From NCBI GenBank assembly GCA_013400975.1, contig WBMZ01006403.1, positions 1-64,000 of the forward strand: a stretch of DNA of 64,000 nucleotides, given 5' to 3'. The DNA is from Atrichornis clamosus. Taxonomy: Eukaryota; Chordata; Aves; Passeriformes; Menuridae. Under the pieces are notes generated by a model, which worked only from the letters and a program-made list of their open reading frames with translations, was not told the origin of the DNA and did not search any database. Positions 36,807-50,202 of this stretch are shown piece by piece. How positions within the stretch are numbered: the first letter of the stretch is position 1; the number at the start of each line of letters is the position of its first letter. The translations under genes and the position numbers were made by a program.

Positions 36807-39800
36807 GCAGAATATCATTTTCATGTCACAGTAACATAATGAATGAGACAAGCTATCCACTTCGCAAGGAACGGGCACTCTTGATGTAGGCAATCCATAA
36901 ATCTCTTTCATTGTGTTTGTCAGCCGTCATTTTTAAGGGCTTCTTTCTCAATTCACAGGTTGTGGTTATTAGTAACCTCATAGCTGTGCTGCAGATGTCA
37001 TTGAGGCTTATTCCTTGGAGCCATGTCATCAATCATGGTTTTCACATGCTTTTCACATACTGGAGTAGAATAATCCATAGTATTTTTTCCCCCTAGTAAG
37101 CATGACTCCAGTAACTTAAATGGAATACGTAAGGTATAATCATCATGCACCAGCACAAACCACATTGACTGGGCTGCTTAAACTGATGCAAGGCAGTGAC
37201 ATTTTTGCTAATGCTGTGCAGTTCTCTTTTACCTTGTGTGCATGGAAAAGAAAGGCAACTCCAGCTCTGAGTTACATACAGGAATTGCTGCTGATGCAGC
37301 TGACATTGGAATTACCATTAACTTGTTCCAGATATCACTTTTCATAAGGCAGGCTGCAGTGTCACTCCCCCAAGTGTAACCACATTGTTAAAACATCTCA
37401 CATAACCAGAGCTGTCCAAAAGTATATGAAGAAACCTATTCTGAGGATTTGTGATCTCAAAGCTCTGTCTCAGGGCAAGGATGCTTGCAAGACTTTGTGA
37501 ATGCATGATGCTTGCTAGAGGATGAAAAAAGTTGTTAAAAAATGTCTGTTTAATGAAAGCACAAAATCTATTTCAAATATTTCAGCAAGAAAATGTCTGT
37601 AATCTCACTATAGAAAACGTCTTCTCTAGTATGCAGTTCCCAACTGTAAGGTGAAAGATGAGGAGTCTAAAGTTTTCTCTAAAATATGGTGTAAACGTGG
37701 TGAAATATTATATGCCTTCTTATATAATTAGTTCTAATTGTGTTTACGTGCATTTTCTAATTATGATATTTCTAATACAGGAGGCTTTGTAAGTACATTG
37801 CAAACATGGTGAATAACCAGCTTCTTCCCTGGAATGAGTTACATCTTAGTAGTGAATCTCATAAATTTAATCGATAGGCACATATATCAGAGTGGTGATT
37901 TATACCTCAGCTGTTCATCAATGACACCATACATTTGCTCCCTGTTTACAGAATAGGTGGAGTATTTTGGATCTGTGCAATTGCAAACTGAGCTCTGCAC
38001 TTTGCCGTCCCTGCCTAATACTCTTTTTCTGCCTGAGTGTATTTCTTCTGTACCTCGATTATGGATTTAGCAAAAAATACAGCTCTGAGGAGCTCTTGAA
38101 ATTGCTGCTGCAGCTCTTCTCATCCACTTACATCTCCCCACGGACTCTGTCAAAAACCAAAAGCAGAATCTGCCCTGGTGTGTAAGCTTCTGGTCTTGCC
38201 TCATTTCACCCACTTAGCTTAATTTTTAGTAATCTCTATCTTAAATCTAGGGTAGGAAAACAGCCCTGGAGGAGAAAGTGTTGGTATTTGTCTTCTGTTC
38301 TTCCTCTTGTGGAGGAAGTGGACTCATCTTGGAGAATGTAAGCCTAAACACAAGCACAAACTCAGACATGTAGATGGGGGACAAGTCTGTCTGCTTGCTG
38401 TTGGTCTACAGTTTTGAGGAAGCAGGTACTGTCAGGTCACCTTCTGTCATCTCCCTTGGCTCTTTCTCCAAGTTAGAAAATATTTCCTGCTGCTGCTAAG
38501 CTATTTGAGAGAACTGACCTAAAAATGTGGTGGAAAGCTATTCAAAGTATACTGTGGGAGTACAGTTGCACATGAGTACAACGTGCCCTGCTCTGTTCCT
38601 GTCTCACTGGCCCATACTGGTGTCAGCTTCCTGCGGATGCTTGTAGGAGAGCACTGCCTTAGAACAAGCTCTACATATTCAGGCTGTTCTTTGACAATTT
38701 TCTGGCTGTTCAAAGCTATCCTTTCTAAAGCAGGCAAAACAGTCAAGCTTTTTTATCCACCTGACCCCTTTTTTTGGCAGGTCTGATTTTCTCTGATTAT
38801 TCTGTTCACCCAGAAAGCGTGCATCACATTCCATCCTTGCTTCCCTGTACAGAGGTGCCATCCACTACTGTATCTGTTTTTTCATGTCCCTGATGGAACT
38901 CGCCTGTTTTGAACACAGCAAATATGTTGAAAAAATCAGCTCCCAAATGGGACCATGAATGTGGGGCAAAAAGCTCAAACTGAAATGCTGTCTCTTGGAC
39001 AAAAATTTGGATTCCTCCATTAAAGTGGTTGTGTTTTCTGCAGTGCTAAGCACTTAAAGTTCTCATTGAAAGGCAAACCAGGAGGAGTTAAGATGACCAT
39101 ATTTTAATGCCCTTAGAATTTGACCGGTTGAGTGAGCATAAATACATGACATTGCTTGATGCTCAAGTGTAGCAAAATCCCACAAGTTTCTGGTAACAAT
39201 ATTATCCAAATATGAGGAGCATAAATCTTTAATTTTACTGCCTTGTTCAGCCATGTAAGGCCCAGCAAGATACTGACTCACTACCTCTTTTTGCCACAGG
39301 GAACTTCTCATTCATCATCTCAGAATCATCCTTTAAAATGTTCACAGTTTTTATTCTAATGATGTCTTCATTCACTTGTGGAAGCATTATAAAGGTCCGT
39401 AAGTCATGCAGCAACACAACGGGGAATAACATTAGTTTCAACTTCAATGTGAATTGGCATATGCTAAAACAAACCAATGTCCCCAGGGATAGCAGAATTT
39501 ACTCCCTCTGCTCAGTATATTAGGCCCATCAAATGATTCACATATGCTTTGTACAACATTATACATTAAAAAAATGTGAACTATCAAATATCACATATTG
39601 AAACACCTGTCAAAACAAAAGAACTTGGTGGGATAATTTAAAGATTCTTAGATTAGTTGCTAAAATTTCAGTTATCAGACTTTCACTTCTTAGGTTTTCT
39701 TTTCTTTTTTTCCCCCACAGAGTAAAATTTTCTAATGCATATAATTCCTTTTGTTTCATTGAGAAGTGAAACAGTCCAGTGCAAAGTGACAGAAGTAAAG

Positions 39801-39925
39801 CTGTCTGTAAACCTCCCAGCTTTGTGGCAGCTTATGACTGCAAAGCAGTACTTCCACTCCATACTGAAAACTTGGTATGCTCTAGCAGCAGCCATGGAGA
39901 GAACATCTTGTGTAGCTCGTTCAAA

Positions 39926-39977
39926 TTACTAGTGTCTTCTGTGTTTTTCTGTTACTAGTGTCTCCTGTATTTTTCTT
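39926..39977. repeat. 26-bp tandem duplication, 23/26 identical
   Basis: Two adjacent copies beginning TTACTAGTGTCT differ at three positions by direct comparison. It starts at the last codon and the TAG of the 65-codon frame at 39735-39932. Confidence 0.9.
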
Positions 39978-40358
39978 AAATGATTAAATGTAGAATTTTT
40001 GCTGTTCCTGCATATGCTCAAAGGCAACTTCTTTTCTCCAAAATTGTTCTGTGGAGCATGACACTGCAGAGGGGAAATCATTTCAGTTGCCTAAAGAGAT
40101 AGAAAATTAGCAAAACAATTGAGGGCCTCTTAAGATTTAAGGAAAAGTGATTCTTGGTGCAGATAAATGTTTTGAGTTTTTATTTTTATAGCAATCAACA
40201 GCAATAATTCAGATGCCGAAGGTCCCTGTGTTTCGGAGAAGGGAAAGCTCAAGCATTGCAGGAGATTGAGACTGGTGTATCTTTTATGGTAATTTAGATT
40301 ACATAGATTTACAGGACAAACCTTTCAAAAAATCTGGGGAATTCTGACCTGCCAACTT

Positions 40359-40428
40359 GTATTTCTATTTCTATTGATCTTATCTTATCTTTTCTATTTA
40401 TCTATGTATTTCTATTTCATTTATCTTA
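40359..40428. repeat. Degenerate TATCT / TTTCTA simple repeat
   Basis: About 70 bases built from TATTTCTATT, TTATCTTATC and TATTTATCTATG words, with pyrimidine bias on the plus strand. It looks like a decayed pentanucleotide/hexanucleotide microsatellite. Confidence 0.8.
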
Positions 40429-41269
40429 GCACCTTGCCATGCAGCACTTCTGAAAGTATATTGAGTACAAGCCTATTCATGAGATGTAAGTTTTAAAGGG
40501 TAGTCACTGACCTTGGATATCCACTGTTGAATGGGAGCCCTGAGTTTGATTTTCACAGAAGCTGACATTTTTAAGATTGGATGTACAAAATTCTAAAAGA
40601 ACTGAAGGCAAGTGCTCAAAAGTTTAGCTTTAGGACCTTGTAAGTGTTTATATTAAGTGAATAGAAACAAGTCAACATCATATATGCAAATGTGTAAATC
40701 TGGATGCCATATCATAACATGTTGAATATTATTGTCCTCTGTGGGGTACAAAGTGATGACTTACATAAGAAACAAGTTCTTCTAAAGAGAAGTCCTCAGA
40801 GACCTGTAAGACATTATAACCTCAGATTTGAATGTTCAATACCTTTTCCCTTCTGTTTAAATATCTTTCTCTCATATAAATTACAAATCAATACTCTAAC
40901 CACAAGAGATCCATCAGTCTTATCTTCTGCTTGGCATATACTAAAACGATCATGATTATCACTTGTAAAAAATACTTGTTAATTAAAGTACCTCTTCAGG
41001 TCATTTCTTCATAGCCTATGACCTAAGATTAATGGCTACAGCTCAGCAGACCATAGTTAGATATTGCTTTTTCCATTCCAAGGAATGATAAAGATTTAAT
41101 TAATTATATCTTGATTAATGAATTGGAGTAGAACATGATGTTGGTGAGAGGTACATATCCTCCTACAGAAAAAGTTTGTTCCTACCAGTATTTGCTGGTT
41201 AGTGTTGAGATAATGGTATTTAAAATACAATATGTGAAATGTTCAAATGAAACTCATTAGACTTACATT

Positions 41270-41295
41270 TTATTATGCAGCATTATTATGCAGCA
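41270..41295. repeat. 13-bp perfect tandem duplication
   Basis: TTATTATGCAGCA occurs twice head to tail. Confidence 0.95.
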
Positions 41296-42009
41296 CATTC
41301 AGCCTCTAGGAAGGCATGATGTGGTTAAAAGGAAGACAGGGCAAAATAACAAACTCATTCTCTGACACTGACTGGCGTTTTTCATCTTGTTGCTTCCCCA
41401 TTCTCTTCTCACCTGCCTTTTTGGATCACAACATTTTTATAAAAATGTGTATAGCTTGTGCTGCATTATTTGAAAAATGTATGGTGTTATAAACACATAC
41501 CCTATTTTATGTCATTTGCATAAAGTGTAAATCTATTAATTGAGGTGTCCTGATAAAACTTTCATGTCTCTGTGAACCACAGTCAATTTTACTTTTTCAT
41601 GGAGTTTTAGAATAACAAAGTATTTGGAATCCTTGATGTGTCTGTGAAAACATTTATTATTTAGTATTCAAGCTGAAATTTCAAAGCTAATTGCAGTGCT
41701 TTGACCAACAGAGGCTGACTGACACAAAGTTCCTTAACAATGAAAGGTTTTCTGAGAAAAGATACTTAGAGTCATTTGGAAATTCAGGAACTTCTAAGAT
41801 ATCTGAAAATTAGATACAAATAAAAATGTGCTTTATATATTCACATATGTTATTAGGAAGGAGTTCTTGAAATGAGTGTGTTACTGGTCTGGGATGTTGC
41901 TCAATTTGAACAGGGGATGTTTTAGTTTCTGACATTTTATCAGTATCCCTCAATGTTCAGTGAAATTAATGGCTGACTGGTCTTTCTTGCTTTGTTCTCC
42001 TTCCCACAG

Positions 42010-42062
42010 TGCCATCTTGTACCATTATCTGGCTGATTTGCATGGGTTATTGCTTCTCAGAG
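42010..42062 (+). other. Best-looking candidate exon (53 nt), host gene unknown
   Basis: A long pyrimidine tract with a CCCACAG acceptor ends at 42009, and AGAG|GTAAGAAT, a good donor, begins at 42063. Both signals resemble consensus U2-type sites. Two of the three frames are open through the segment (one reads AILYHYLADLHGLLLLR), and the third has an internal stop. The length of 53 is not a multiple of three, so skipping it would shift the frame. No protein family is recognised, and neighbouring exons could not be placed, so it could equally belong to a long non-coding transcript or be a decoy. Confidence 0.25.
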
Positions 42063-45000
42063 GTAAGAATCTGCATGTTGTAATCCTTTTCTTTTTGTCT
42101 GGGGGAGAATCGCAGAGGGTGAGCTGCGTAACTCTGTTGGCTTTTGTGGGATGCTACACGCAGCTGGATTGAAGCTGAAACCTTGCTTTGAAGCTCAATC
42201 TAGTTTGTCACTTCAAGTACCACTTCAAGTGGGAGAAACACTTGCTAGGATGGCACTGGAAGTGCTTTGAGTTCCTCATTCTTATAGCAGAAATGTGCTG
42301 ATTCCAGATATTCCAGATACTCTGTTTGCCACTGCATTCTTTACTCCCAGTACCTGCTGTGGTTTTCTTTTCTTCTAGACTGTGCAAAGTGGACAAATGA
42401 TTGCAGTCATATCTTCGGCAGTCAGTGTCTGTGAAGTCTTTGAGAATCCCAGCACTTGCTCAACCTGAACGAAAAAACTCACTCACGGACAATACAGTCT
42501 TGCCTATATAGAAGTATTTATATTTCTCAATACAAACTCAGCTGTATTTTGGGAGGGAAATGTTGTGTTTTGGGTGCTCTGAGGATTTAAAGAGCAGCAG
42601 GTTGTACATACACTAAAGAAGATTGATTTCTTTTTTTTGTGAAAAAATTGTATCTAGAGATAGTCCAACCTGCTTCTTGTTATGTCCCTGGTTATAATGT
42701 CACATTGATGACTGACTCTGAACTAGACAAGAAGCCTGCACCAGGAAGACAGCAGCTAGCCCATTTCCTTCTACTTTTTTCATACTTAAATAAGAGGAGT
42801 TTGAATATTTTTTTATTTCATATTTATTCCCACAATCACATACAGATACGGAACATTTCAAAATACAGATGAGCCATTTGCCTTTTCATTACAATGTAGA
42901 TTTTATCTCACAAAATATATGTATTTGAGTTCCAGTGATGTTTCACATTGGCAAGAACTGACAGATAATACAAAGGATTTTTTCTTCTTGTCAATAGTTT
43001 GATCTTTCCTGAATTTAATTCTATTCATGTCTGTCTGTCCATCTCCGTTGGACTCTGCTGGTAGAAAACCAATACTAATGTGGAAATAAAATGATCAGTT
43101 TGATCAATCAGAAGTGCTCATTCTTTTAATCACACTGTAGTCATTGATTTTGGAGGAAAAAAATTCTAAAGAGCCCATGTTTGAGTTCATGTTACCAGTG
43201 TGTGTTGAATGGGGAAAAGGAGAAAGGTGCTGCCTGGGACAGGAGTGGTGTGGGGACAAGAAGATGCAGTCCTGCTCTGGGCTGGGGAGTGGGGGAATGC
43301 ATAGGTGGGCTTGTGAGTGGGGGAGGCCTGGGAACTGGCAAAGAGAGGGCTCTTCGAGCAGGGGAAAAGAAAGTGACAAACCTATTCCTGTGTGAAATTG
43401 TATTGAATGGCTGTAATGCAGATTTATCTTGTTTTGGTTTTGTTTTGGTTAGTTTTTTACTTTTTAGTGTATGATGAACCTTTTCACTAATATCTTTCCA
43501 ACTGATATCTAAGTATCAGGTATCTAAGATTTTTTGAAACTAATTATTTAATATCAAGTTTCTTTCCATAAAGACAAACTTCTTGTGATGCCATCAAAAA
43601 GGACACAATTGCAAAGCACCAAATAGGTTATAAGAGCTGTATGAAGAGGAGACATTTGATATTGCTAGAAGGCAGAATTTTAAGTCATAAACCTTTCAGC
43701 TGAGACAGATGTGGTGTGTAGGTATCTTTGCAGATGGGTACCTGTGGGCATCTGGAAGAAAGAGAGATAAACAGAGAGAAATATGTGGATATACTTCTAG
43801 GTATAGAAAATATTGTCTAATAATAATGCTGTTTCTGTACAAAGGCTTTTCCTGTTCTTCATGTTACCTCTGCATAAAAGGAGTTGATAAGACTTATTTT
43901 ACTATTGATACACTTGTGGGTAAAATCTCATATGAAAGGACTACAGTTTGTAATTATAAAGCCTGAAATTGCTAATAATAAGCCTAGAACAGAAAATTTA
44001 CGTACCTTTGGTTTGAAATACACGCCCAACATTACAAACAATTTCTGAACCTATATTTTATAGTTTAGAGTGGTGCCTCCTAGTTTTCTTTCCTCATTGA
44101 ACTTGCTCTGTCCCAAAGTTCATCCTCTTTACTTATTTCTTCATCACTTTATTTATATAAAAACATTTCTAGTTGTTGGTTTTGAAGAGAACTATAGGGA
44201 CTGCATTCTGAAAATGAATATGTATCTTTCTCCATCTTGATGTAATACAGATGACATATTAATTAAACAGGCAACTTTCAAAGTACAAGTTTCCATCTAA
44301 ATCTCTCTGGTCTTCCTTTTGTTGACTCTATCACCTCATAAAATAAGGAAGAACTACTGATAAGGAAATACAGAGTGATGCAACAGGCAAAGCAAATTTG
44401 CATTGCTTTGTTGAATGTCCTATCAAGTGTCTTGTGCTAGCTTGTCAGACCTAATGAAAACTCTTTGATGCTGTGCCTTCTGGATGAGTGATTTGATTTT
44501 AGCCAAATTTGGCACTCATATTTATGCTTTAAACTAGATGTGGCATATAATGTTCATGTTTTGATCACTGCTCCAGTAAACACAAAGGGTTTTTTTAGTA
44601 TTTTACAAGCAAGACATAGAGTTGCAAGAATGTACTTGACTTGCAAAACAACAAAATAAATCATACCAAAAAGTCAGCATTCAATAAATTATGTACTTCA
44701 CATCAAGCTGTGTCGACATCTTAAATGAAGTATAGCTTAAAGATAAGGTGTTAAAAGGGAAAATTATAGATGTACAGTGAGTTTCTTTAAAACTATCACT
44801 TATCCCCATTCCATCACTGTAGCTGTCATTTTCTCTTTTGGGCTTTATGTTTTTTTTCTACATTTTTTGGGCTAAAGTGTCTGAATTATGACAGAAACTG
44901 CCATATTATAAATAATTCTTGATAAATGCAAAAGGAGATGAAATCTCTACAAACTCAATGAATATTTAAGGTCATATATATAATATCAGTTCTGACAGAT

Positions 45001-48000
45001 TGTTAAACCTGAGGGCTCTTCTTGAACTGAAAGAAGTTTCATTGAAAACCTGGGATTTTCTTTATGTACTGCATGTCATACATACATATTACAAAATTCT
45101 TGTTTCTGACAAGCACACATTCACTTTTCCTTCCTGTGGCTCCAGTCTGATACACAGCCCTTCTGTTCTTTTTACCCTGTCACACTACATGCCAATATCA
45201 TAAGCTACTAAACAAAATAATTTTTTTACTTTCACTACTGGGCTATTACTTCAACAGGCTGTTTTGAGTTTGTAAGAAAGTTTACAGCTGAAACGTGCTA
45301 GAAGAAATGTCAGTAGAGAGGAAATCTCAGGAAATTCAGATTACTTGTGCTTTGGATCAGCGTGTAAAACTTCACTCATGCAGCTCATGCGTACTGTAGA
45401 CAAAGGCGAGCCATTTGCTCCATTAGTAAATGCCAATTCTCCTAATTGTTGGCATTTCCTGCTTTCATTCAGGGTGGAATCAGGAAATGTGGATATTATG
45501 AAAATATTTGTAAGAACTACAAAAGGCTAATAATTATCTTTAAAGCAACCGAAATCAGGAAATTCAGGCTTAAGCTTCCAAAATTGACCTAAGCTGTTCC
45601 TTATTTCTACGCTCTATCAGTCTCCTTACAATACGGGATCTGAATCATATATCAAGCAGTCACAAAGGTTTGAACCATTTTAGTCCAAGTCAGGGTGAAT
45701 GATGGACACAGTTGTTTTTCATGCCAAATTGCGTGTTTTCTTTCCAAAGGGAGAAATTGGGAAGAGGGTTGTAGGGGTGGTTGATACTTGCTGTGTGTCT
45801 GAGAGTTTCAGTAGATTATGCTGTGCATTTTGGCCAGTAACTCTTACTTTACAGATTTTTTTGAGAAATAGTTACACTATACCACTTTAACAAATATTGT
45901 TTATAGAGTGGACCTCTGCCAAAATCATACAATGCTATAAGCTGTGTTAATAACTCATTTCCCTAACTTTTCTTCCCTGATATTGGAGGAAGTTGCAGGA
46001 TTCTGGGCTGATGATGGTGTCTTACAGTGGTAGCTATGTGAGGAAGACTGGATTGTAAATGAGGGCTGAAAACTGATAAAGAATTTAAGGACTTGAAAAA
46101 CTTAGTTATAAGTGAGTTAAAATTAAAAAAAAGAGAAATCCTTGGTTTATCATATATCCTACAAGTCCATGTATTTCCCTATTTCTTTTCTGAATATACA
46201 TTTACAACATTTTCTGCATCTGAATTTTGATTTATTAGTATGCAAAAACTTGTGAATGTTGGATTTTTACCTGCTAATTCTTGTTAAAAGGGTAGAGATG
46301 TCATACAGTAAAGTACAAGAAAACTTAAATCAGACTTTTACCAGCTGAACTTAAGTTATGTGGTTTACTTTACAAATTTTGCTTGTTTTACTGACTTTCA
46401 TTGCATCCTGTATGGTCTCAAGGGGACCTTGAAGTTCTGCAGGCCATGATTCACTGTCCTAAGAGGTCTGAGAAGTTTTCTATGGAATAAAATAAAGGCT
46501 GTATCAGAGTCAAGAAATGCACTGTATTTTTGATTGAAACTATGAACTTTGCAGAGACTTGAAGAAGTTCCCAGGGATGCAGATATTTTTTTGGAAATGA
46601 CTCAAAATTAGTAACTGAATCTTTGTGAGATTAATTATTGTGACAGCAAAGGGAAAATGAGTCATCATCACATAATAGTTCTTGCATATATTTTACAAAT
46701 TCCAAGTTCTATCCTTAAAAGCTTCCTGCAAGTGAGATCTGCTTTTAGTGTTTTTTACTGACTTAGGTGCAGCTTTGAAATAAGTAATTCACTGATCCTT
46801 TTGCCCACACAGTATCTTCCTAAGGGCGTGAAGGTCTGAGGAGCACCTAAAGACTCATTACTACGTAGAAGTATGAGACATTTTTAATGTTATATGAAAG
46901 AAAAGTTTTGCTGCATAACCATTTGAAGTTCATTTATGGTTACAAAGGGAGCTTGTAAGGAACAGTTTCTGAAATACAGAGTGTGAAGGAAAGATGTCTA
47001 CAATCCTTCCTGTGACTCTAGTGAATGCATACTGAATTTCACAATATATAAAGAAAAAACATATTTTAGTACTGCATGAATTCAGACACATGGGAGAAAA
47101 AATTCCCTTTAATCCTTTGATATTCTAGAGGTCAGAACATTTTTTTTTAATTTCTGTGGAAAACTTTGACGTTTTAGTGAACCATGTTACTCAAAACTCT
47201 GAAATATTTTGGTCAGGAAATGTTTCTTAGTGGTTCTAGTTACTGTATTATTCAGGTTCTCTTGCTCCCAGTCAGGCTACATCTTCTTTTATGTATCATA
47301 ATTCCTCAGTGAAGCCAAAATGTCAGGTTTCCTTCTCATATAAAGTTTGTCTTATTCAAAACTCTTCTTTACTACTACTCTTTGTTCACAGAACATACCA
47401 GCAACTGCCTAAGATAATGTAACTTTTGTTTTATGATCGACAAATGATCCACAAATGTGATGAGGGTGCATTTTCCATTTTCTGCAGCTGGGCTCGAATG
47501 CCTACTTTGGAAGACAATTTACCTGTAGCCTGACCAGTAATTATTTATTTTTGCTCCTTGGTCCTATTCCAGTTTTTATTATTCTGCTTAGTGCAAACAT
47601 TCCTTTACAATACCCAATATACATATCTCATTTATTCCAGTTGTTTCTTTTATGCTTACCCATATTTTTGCAGTTCGACAGAGAACAGCCTTTCAATTTA
47701 CATATCTCATAAAAATTTTATAACAATAAGTGGTATCTAAAACTCTCTGTAATTGCTTAAAATAGAACATATGTATCTGAGAGACAGCTTGTGGGCAAGA
47801 CAAAATTCATTGCCTAGGCACACAGAAGAACAGATTACCGGGGGTATGATTTTACTGATTTGTATCTTTGTTAATCTAGCCCTTTGAATTGTACTCAGGG
47901 TAGCTGAAGAAGTACAGTTCAACTTCTGCACAAATCATCTTCCCATCAGAACTTAATTCCAATATTTGAGACTGAAACAGACCATGAATCAACTAAATCC

Positions 48001-49739
48001 TTTCTCTCCAGCTTCTTAAGGAGATTTCTTCCTCATATATTTTCTTTATTGTTGGTGTATAAAATAGTGTAAGTAGAAAAGCGTGAGGTAATTCCACCTT
48101 AGATAGTCTGGAGTACCTGCAACCTGCAAGCCTCTTATCCTATCCCGGGAAAGATTCCTAGACTACAAATCTTTCGTTGAAGCTGGACGTAAATCTAAAT
48201 TGCACAGAGATCTCTATGATCCTTGAAAAATCTACCTGCAGAATATGTCATTTCTCATGCACCGTGCCCTGCCACCATGATGAGAGGACCTATTGCTCTA
48301 TCTGGCTTGACATATTTGTGCAGTCTGAGAGCTTGATCACTGCACATTTCTAAGACTAATTTTTTAATATAATGATACATTGCTAATTCACATACAAGCC
48401 CCAAACCAGCAACGAGCATGCAGCGTCATGTCTTCACTGGCATGTTAGGAGACAGCTAATTTCACCAAGTTCCAAAGTTTCTTCAGCTAGCTTAACAGAG
48501 TGAAGAAGACTAAGAAATGCTCTGGAATAGGTGTGGTGAATATTGTTTTACCACCTCTTACTGCAATTTCAAGTTGTTACCTCCCACCAAATTCCTGAGT
48601 GGTGCAGGAAAAAATGATAACCACGGTAGCTTTCTTTCCCCTCTCTCCCACTGTAGAAATTGTTTTCATCTACAAGGTGAGCAGAGTGGACAGTGAATTT
48701 TGCTCACCCCCACTTGAGCCCCTGTATCTCATGGACTGAAAATAACAGTAATGCTGTGAAAAATCTTACTGCACTTCAGACCTTGCTGTGTCTGATTTCT
48801 ACTTTACACTGACAAAATGCTGAGTTTTCACAATTGTTCTCTTCTGAGCAATTACTTTGTAAGTGATCAGTTCATGTAAAGAGTGGCAGACACTGAGTAA
48901 GGTAGAACTGCTATGATGATAATGAGCAAAGCTGCAAAAAAGTCAATGACATCAGATGGGCAGAGCTCAGAGACTCAACTCATTAGTGTTCTTCTAAACT
49001 TCAGTCACCATTTGAAGTCCATCCCTAGGGTCTGTGATATGTGTGAGACATTAATGTCTGAGGCCCTCTGATATCTTTGACAACAAGAGGAAGTAGATCT
49101 TTTCACCCCTTTCTCTCGGTTTCACTCATTCTCTTTCTGGGACTCCATTTGTGACAGTGGTGCACCCCAGACTATGAGCTTTGGAATATCAAATTCAATA
49201 TGCAATTAGACATACAACTAGAAATACAATTTGTCCTATGTTGTTTAAGAACTGTTGAATAAGGAACTGCTGATGTAAGTGACAAAGGAGAGCAAAATAA
49301 AAGTGTCTCTCACAAGGACATTATTCACTCAATGAAGAAATGTAAAAATAAGAATATTGCACAATTTTATATTCAGATGTTCAATAATGAGATCTATTGA
49401 TTGAAGAAACAAGAATCTCTAGTGATGAACAATGGCATCATGGTCCAATCTTTCTCCAAGTATGATTATACAGAAATTAACTGATCTACTAATCTAAATT
49501 TGATTGTTTGGCACAGAGAAATGCACATAATGATCTCTCAGCACTTTCTTTAGGGCTAACAAAAATAATGAATACTCTGCAACAGCAACACTGCATTAGC
49601 TCATTATTTACCTCAGTACTTTGCAAAGAATTTGCAGGGCTCAAGAGTAGAATGAGCTGGCAGGGCCCTGTGAATATTAAAGGGAAATTATTGTAGTCTA
49701 AATGAAAAAAATAACTGATCTCTGTTTATGGCAGACCTG
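42063..49739. other. AT-rich stretch without recognisable genes
   Basis: No gene or dispersed repeat recognised. A G-rich patch (43200-43335) carries three close G runs on the plus strand but does not meet the full quadruplex rule. TTTTGG-type words cluster at 43430-43455. A 20-base segment with strong splice-like borders lies at 48657-48676. Open frames do not exceed 97 codons. Confidence 0.5.
48657..48676 (+). other. Candidate 20-nt microexon
   Basis: A near-ideal polypyrimidine tract and acceptor (CCCCTCTCTCCCACTGTAG) ends at 48656, and a donor AAG|GTGAGC begins at 48677. The enclosed 20 bases are AT-rich. True microexons do exist in neuronal genes of vertebrates, but nothing here identifies a gene, and short chance pairs are common. 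Confidence 0.12.
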
Positions 49740-50202
49740 AATGCAGAAGGTAGCCAGGAGTAAGAAGAGGACTGTAATGATGGGGCTCAGGTCAGTCGTG
49801 GTGTGCTGCTCTGGAAATGTGTCTCAGGGTGACTGTGTGATACCATGTATTCCCTATCGCCCGCTCCATGCCAGACAGGAATCCTGTGCCTTTAACCTGG
49901 GTCCAGGAGTGATCAAGGACTGTATAAAACACAGGTACACTCCCCCAGGCTCAGCTCGCAGCTCCCTCGGCTCAGACTGCGAGTGGCAGGGAAAAGAGTT
50001 GTTTCCCACCGCGAGGGATTTATAATCTAACATTATTCATTTTTTTTCTGTGCCTGCGAGCACTCTATGTGTGCTTGTAAATAAACAGGTTTTTTTTTCA
50101 CTTCCTAGAAATTTCTTTCCGAAGCTGGTGGAGGGAGGGGCTGTTAAAACCTGCCTTCTATTAGAGGACATTTGCCTCCTAAAATTGTCTAAAACCAGGA
50201 CA
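49740..50202 (+). mobile_element. Solo LTR of an avian endogenous retroelement (ERVL-like)
   Basis: A GC-richer U3 is followed by TATAAA at 49923-49928, a GC-rich R region (GGCTCAGCTCGCAGCTCCCT, GGCTCAGACTGCGAG), and a polyadenylation signal AATAAA at 50080-50085. The U5 end contains TTTCTTTCCGAAGCTGG and AAACCAGGACA, which I associate with avian LTRs. No retroviral internal genes or primer-binding site follow, so it is a solo LTR left by recombination or a truncated copy. The 3' end is placed at the CA at 50201-50202; the 5' end is uncertain by tens of bases, and a target duplication was not found. The 94-codon frame at 49741-50025 is a by-product. Confidence 0.6.

Larger units (their letters stand above)
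32157..42009. other. AT-rich stretch without recognisable genes
   Basis: No gene recognised. It contains a CT tract (34424-34437), an A-rich tract (36786-36806), a 26-bp imperfect tandem pair (39926-39977), a TATCT/TTTCTA-like simple repeat (40359-40428) and a 13-bp tandem pair (41270-41295). A very strong acceptor-like tract ends at 39720 and precedes a 65-codon ATG frame (39735-39932) that is protein-like but unrecognised. 34370-34740 is a little GC-richer than its flanks. Confidence 0.5.

Noticed and set aside
43200..43335. G-rich patch as a quadruplex
   Set aside because: Only three G runs are close enough; the loop to the fourth exceeds seven bases.
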